Source: JANQPD01 sp963715655
GTDB taxonomy: Bacteria; Bacteroidota; Bacteroidia; Flavobacteriales; Schleiferiaceae
DNA: 64,000 nt
NCBI GenBank assembly: GCA_963715655.1
Contig: OY970262.1
Coordinates: forward strand, 992,001 to 1,056,000
Direction: 5' to 3'
The position numbers and the translations under genes are program-made. Position 1 is the first letter of the stretch. Every line of letters starts with the position of its first letter. The notes beneath the pieces are model-generated. The model was not told the DNA's origin. It searched no databases and worked only from the letters and a program-made list of their open reading frames with translations. Positions 60,695-64,000 of the stretch are shown here, piece by piece.

Positions 60695-61075
60695 ATGCCA
60701 ACGATACAACAATTAGTACGAAAGGGTAGAACCAAGCTTACCAAAAAGAGTAAGTCTGCTGCTTTAGAATCGTCTCCACAAAAGAGAGGTGTATGTACAC
60801 GTGTGTACACTACCACTCCTAAAAAACCAAACTCGGCCATGCGTAAAGTAGCGCGTGTACGTCTTTCTAATCAAAAGGAAGTGAACGCGTATATCCCGGG
60901 TGAAGGTCATAATCTACAAGAACACAGCATTGTATTGGTGCGTGGCGGTAGAGTAAAAGATTTACCAGGTGTTCGTTACCACATCGTGCGTGGTGCGTTA
61001 GATACATCAGGTGTAAGTGGTCGCACGCAGCGCAGGTCTAAGTATGGTGCTAAGCGTCCTAAGGATAAAAAATAA
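60695..61075 (+). CDS. rpsL: 30S ribosomal protein S12
   Basis: 126 residues with the S12 core: PQKRGVCTRVYTTTPKKPNSAMRK, VNAYIPGEGHNLQEHSIVLVRGGRVKDLPGVRYH. S12 sits at the decoding centre. K43/K44 in TPKKPNS and the second Lys in RVKDLPG are the wild-type residues where streptomycin-resistance mutations arise, so this is the sensitive form. First gene of the str operon; rpsG follows after 16 bases. Confidence 0.98.
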   Translation: MPTIQQLVRKGRTKLTKKSKSAALESSPQKRGVCTRVYTTTPKKPNSAMRKVARVRLSNQKEVNAYIPGEGHNLQEHSIVLVRGGRVKDLPGVRYHIVRGALDTSGVSGRTQRRSKYGAKRPKDKK

Positions 61076-61091
61076 TTTTTGAGATAGCGAA

Positions 61092-61568
61092 ATGAGAAAA
61101 GTTAGAGCTAAAAAACGTCCTTTATTACCAGATCCAAGGTTTAATGACCAATTGGTAACAAGGTTTGTAAACAACATGATGGTTGATGGTAAAAAAAGCA
61201 CCGCATACCGCGTGTTTTATGATGCTATTGATATGGTATCTCAAAAAACAGGAGAAGCCAATGGTTTAGAGCTTTGGAAAGAGGCACTTAATAACGTAAT
61301 GCCACACGTAGAAGTACGTAGTCGTAGAGTTGGTGGTGCTACCTTCCAAATTCCAATGCAAATCCGTCCAGATCGTAAAGTATTTATGGCCATGAAATGG
61401 CTTATTCTTTATACTAGAAAGCGTAATGAAAAATCTATGGCAGCCCGTTTGGCAGCTGAGGTTTTAGCAGCTAGTAAAGAAGAAGGAGCAGCGGTTAAGA
61501 AAAGAATGGATACACACAAAATGGCTGAAGCGAATAAAGCTTTTGCTCACTTTGGTAGATTCAAATAA
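61092..61568 (+). CDS. rpsG: 30S ribosomal protein S7
   Basis: 158 residues, normal length. The start MRKVRAKKRPLLPDPRF, VTRFVNNMMVDGKKSTA and the block RSRRVGGATFQIPMQIRPDRK are S7 hallmarks. S7 nucleates 30S head assembly on 16S rRNA and contacts the exit site. Second gene of the str operon, 31 bases before fusA. Confidence 0.98.
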   Translation: MRKVRAKKRPLLPDPRFNDQLVTRFVNNMMVDGKKSTAYRVFYDAIDMVSQKTGEANGLELWKEALNNVMPHVEVRSRRVGGATFQIPMQIRPDRKVFMAMKWLILYTRKRNEKSMAARLAAEVLAASKEEGAAVKKRMDTHKMAEANKAFAHFGRFK

Positions 61569-61599
61569 TAAAAGATAGCAATTACCCTACATAAGCGAA

Positions 61600-63702
61600 A
61601 TGGCTAAAAGAGATTTAAAATATACAAGAAACATCGGTATTGCTGCGCACATTGATGCGGGTAAAACAACAACAACCGAGCGTATTTTATATTACGGTGG
61701 TGTAAGTCACAAAATTGGTGAGGTACATGATGGTGCTGCTACCATGGACTGGATGGAGCAAGAGCAAGAACGTGGTATTACCATTACTTCTGCTGCTACA
61801 ACTTTAAAGTGGCCTTACCGTGATACTGAATATCACGTAAACATTATTGATACTCCGGGACACGTTGATTTTACCGTTGAGGTAAACCGTTCTTTGCGTG
61901 TATTAGATGGTTTGGTTTTCTTGTTTAGCGCAGTTGATGGTGTTGAGCCGCAATCTGAAACTAACTGGAGGTTGGCCAATAATTACAACGTGCCTCGTAT
62001 TGGTTTCGTGAATAAAATGGATCGCCAAGGAGCCGATTTTTTGAAGGTTTGCGCTCAGGTTAAGGAAATGTTGGGTAGTCATGCACTTCCACTTCAAATT
62101 CCTATTGGTGCTGAGTCGGATTTTGTTGGGGTGGTTGATTTAATTAACTTCCGCGGTATTACATGGAATGATGAGGATCAAGGCATGACGTTTCAGGAAA
62201 TTGATATTCCTGCTGATGTTATGGAGGAAGCAACAGAATATCGCGAGAAATTGCTAGAGGCTGTTGCTGAGTTTAACGATACGTTGATGGAAAAGTATTT
62301 TGAAGATCCAGAATCGTTAACAGAAAGAGAAATTCTTGATGCTTTGCGTGAGGCTACTATTGCTGGTACCGTTGTTCCTATGATGTGTGGTTCTGCTTTT
62401 AAAAATAAAGGAGTACAGGCTATGCTTGATATGGTAATGGAAATTCTTCCTTCACCATTAGATGTGGATGCCATTGTAGGTACAAATCCTGATACAGAGG
62501 AAGAAGAGAAAAGAAAGCCATCGTTTGATGCGCCATTTTCTGCCTTGGCTTTTAAAATTGCTACTGATCCTTTTGTAGGTCGTTTGTGCTTTACCCGTGC
62601 CTACTCAGGTGTATTAGAGTCTGGTTCTTATGTGTTAAACACTAGAACCGGTAGAAAAGAGCGTATTTCACGTATCTTCCAAATGCACGCCAACAAACAA
62701 AATCAAATTGATTCTTTAGGTGCCGGAGATATTGGTGCACTTGTAGGATTTAAAGATATTAAAACCGGTGATACACTTTGTGCTGAAAATAGCCCAATCG
62801 TATTGGAGTCTATGGATTTTCCAGAGCCGGTTATTGGTTTAGCTATTGAGCCAAAAACAAAAGCTGACGTTGACAAACTTGGACTTGCCTTAGGTAAGTT
62901 AGTAGAGGAAGATCCAACGTTTGTGGTAAAAACAGATGAAGAAACTGGTCAAACTATTATTAGTGGTATGGGCGAGCTTCACTTAGATATTATTATGGAT
63001 CGCTTAAAGCGTGAGTTCAAAGTTGAGGTTAGCCAAGGTGCTCCTCAGGTAGCTTACAAAGAAGCTATTCGTGGTTCTATTGATCACCGCGAGGTGTACA
63101 AAAAACAATCTGGTGGTAGAGGTAAATTTGCTGATATCGTTATTCGTATTGAGCCTTCTGACTCTGAATTACCAGGTTTAGTGTTTGAAAATGTAATCAA
63201 AGGTGGTAACGTTCCTAAAGAATTTATTCCATCCGTGGAGAAAGGCTTTAAAGAAGCTATGAAAAATGGCGTACTTGCAGGTTTCCCAATGGATAGTATG
63301 AAAGTAACAATCTCTGATGGTTCTTTTCACGCAGTAGATTCAGATCAACTATCGTTTGAAATTGCCGCTAAAATGGCCTATCGCGAAGCTGTGCCTAGAG
63401 CTAATCCTGTATTATTAGAGCCAATTATGAAACTTGAGGTGCTTACACCTGAAGAAAATATGGGTGATATTGTAGGAGACCTAAACAGACGTAGAGGTAT
63501 TGTGGAAGGTATGGGTGATAGAAGTGGTTCTAAGGTAATTAAGGCGAAGGTGCCATTATCTGAAATGTTCGGTTACGTAACATCGTTACGTACAATTTCA
63601 TCAGGGAGAGCAACTTCAACTATGGAATTTTCTCACTACGATGATGCACCAAAAGGTGTGGCAGAGGAAGTAATTGCAAAAATTAAAGGGGCTAAAGCCT
63701 AA
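61600..63702 (+). CDS. fusA: translation elongation factor G
   Basis: 700 residues, five-domain layout. The GTPase domain has AHIDAGKTT (G1), DTPGHVD (G3) and NKMD (G4); domain II starts near DPFVGRLCFTRAY and the C-terminal part carries SGMGELHLDI and GYVTSLRTISSGRA. EF-G drives translocation and, with RRF, ribosome recycling. Located between rpsG and rpsJ; no tuf follows, an order usual in Bacteroidota. Confidence 0.98.
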   Translation: MAKRDLKYTRNIGIAAHIDAGKTTTTERILYYGGVSHKIGEVHDGAATMDWMEQEQERGITITSAATTLKWPYRDTEYHVNIIDTPGHVDFTVEVNRSLRVLDGLVFLFSAVDGVEPQSETNWRLANNYNVPRIGFVNKMDRQGADFLKVCAQVKEMLGSHALPLQIPIGAESDFVGVVDLINFRGITWNDEDQGMTFQEIDIPADVMEEATEYREKLLEAVAEFNDTLMEKYFEDPESLTEREILDALREATIAGTVVPMMCGSAFKNKGVQAMLDMVMEILPSPLDVDAIVGTNPDTEEEEKRKPSFDAPFSALAFKIATDPFVGRLCFTRAYSGVLESGSYVLNTRTGRKERISRIFQMHANKQNQIDSLGAGDIGALVGFKDIKTGDTLCAENSPIVLESMDFPEPVIGLAIEPKTKADVDKLGLALGKLVEEDPTFVVKTDEETGQTIISGMGELHLDIIMDRLKREFKVEVSQGAPQVAYKEAIRGSIDHREVYKKQSGGRGKFADIVIRIEPSDSELPGLVFENVIKGGNVPKEFIPSVEKGFKEAMKNGVLAGFPMDSMKVTISDGSFHAVDSDQLSFEIAAKMAYREAVPRANPVLLEPIMKLEVLTPEENMGDIVGDLNRRRGIVEGMGDRSGSKVIKAKVPLSEMFGYVTSLRTISSGRATSTMEFSHYDDAPKGVAEEVIAKIKGAKA

Positions 63703-63713
63703 GATAAGTTAAG

Positions 63714-64000
63714 ATGAGCCAAAAAATTAGGATAAAATTAAAGTCTTATGATTTTAACTTAGTTGATAAATCAGCTGAGAAAATTGTAAAAACGGTAAAA
63801 AGTACGGGTGCTATTGTAAACGGCCCAATTCCTTTACCAACCAATAAGAGGATTTATACTGTATTACGTTCTCCGCACGTAAACAAGAAAGCACGTGAGC
63901 AATTTGAGCTTTCTTCTTATAAGCGTTTAATGGACATTTACAGTTCATCATCTAAAACCATTGATGCACTTATGAAGCTTGAGCTTCCAAGTGGTGTTGA
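63714..64000 (+). CDS. rpsJ: 30S ribosomal protein S10, 3' partial
   Basis: 95 codons are visible from ATG 63714; the window ends inside the gene. The start MSQKIRIKLKSYDFNLVDK, followed by GPIPLPTNKRIYTVLRSPHVNKKAREQFE, is diagnostic of S10. It begins 12 bases after the fusA stop, linking the str cluster to the S10/spc cluster that should continue beyond the window. S10 is also the NusE antitermination factor. Confidence 0.96.
   Translation, partial: MSQKIRIKLKSYDFNLVDKSAEKIVKTVKSTGAIVNGPIPLPTNKRIYTVLRSPHVNKKAREQFELSSYKRLMDIYSSSSKTIDALMKLELPSGV

Overview
The window is AT-rich DNA from a Bacteroidota bacterium, probably a gliding, type IX secretion (T9SS) member of or near the Flavobacteriales. 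This rests on gldF and gldG, three proteins with T9SS C-terminal sorting domains, carboxypeptidase-regulatory-like domains on outer-membrane proteins, DUF5686, DUF4290 next to murA, a MurA with Asp at the usual catalytic Cys, TAnnTTTG -7 boxes upstream of several genes, and the rpsL-rpsG-fusA-rpsJ order. No rRNA, tRNA, CRISPR array or prophage was seen. All assignments come from reading the sequence; no database search was run.

Layout. 1-3.3 kb: end of a T9SS-secreted PKD protein, then a sigma-70-like factor overlapping a protein with an inner-membrane helix, a long linker and a beta-barrel-like C-terminus. 3.3-9.2 kb: acyl-CoA dehydrogenase behind a palindrome that overlaps its promoter, then minus-strand acyltransferase, sulfotransferase, M23 peptidase and a CheY-like receiver. 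9.6-17.4 kb: DUF1015 and YggS, a minus-strand run of two LVIVD lipoproteins and a barrel behind a DUF5686 protein, and a DEDDh exonuclease. 17.6-21 kb: envelope proteins, purC and phoH on the minus strand. 21.1-27.6 kb: a tight plus-strand run (SAM-hydrolase-like protein, ABM protein, gldF, gldG, DUF4340) followed by dnaN and a phosphoesterase. 27.8-33.8 kb: barrel, pruA, O-antigen-ligase/TPR protein, T9SS protein, lipoprotein. 34-38.4 kb: purQ, a threonine-dehydratase-like enzyme and an AddB-like nuclease on the minus strand.

38.7-52.2 kb is the most accessory-like part. It holds a TonB-dependent-receptor-like protein whose stop codon is completed by a 196-bp MITE-like element, a short-chain dehydrogenase, a plug-VWA fusion protein, a cluster of three lipoproteins and a T9SS protein, fbp, DUF3817, an intact IS982-family element sitting in a decayed barrel gene, that gene's intact paralogue, and a three-copy 165-bp tandem repeat. 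52.2-64 kb is housekeeping: pcrA/uvrD, DUF4290, murA, a TlpA-like thioredoxin, grpE, dnaJ, a PqiA-like protein, and the start of the str/S10 ribosomal operon, with rpsJ cut by the window end.

The best-supported unusual result is mobile-element history. The IS has 12-bp inverted ends and a 7-bp target duplication (TAAACTG); removing the IS and one duplication copy restores one reading frame across the barrel gene. The MITE has ends 11/12 identical to the IS ends and its own 5-bp duplication (TTTTA), so a relative of this IS probably moved it. Further end-like motifs lie at 3628 and 48829. I found no clearly new multi-gene defence or metabolic system. The 44.9-47.7 kb lipoprotein cluster and the sigma/envelope-spanning pair are the best candidates for undescribed function.
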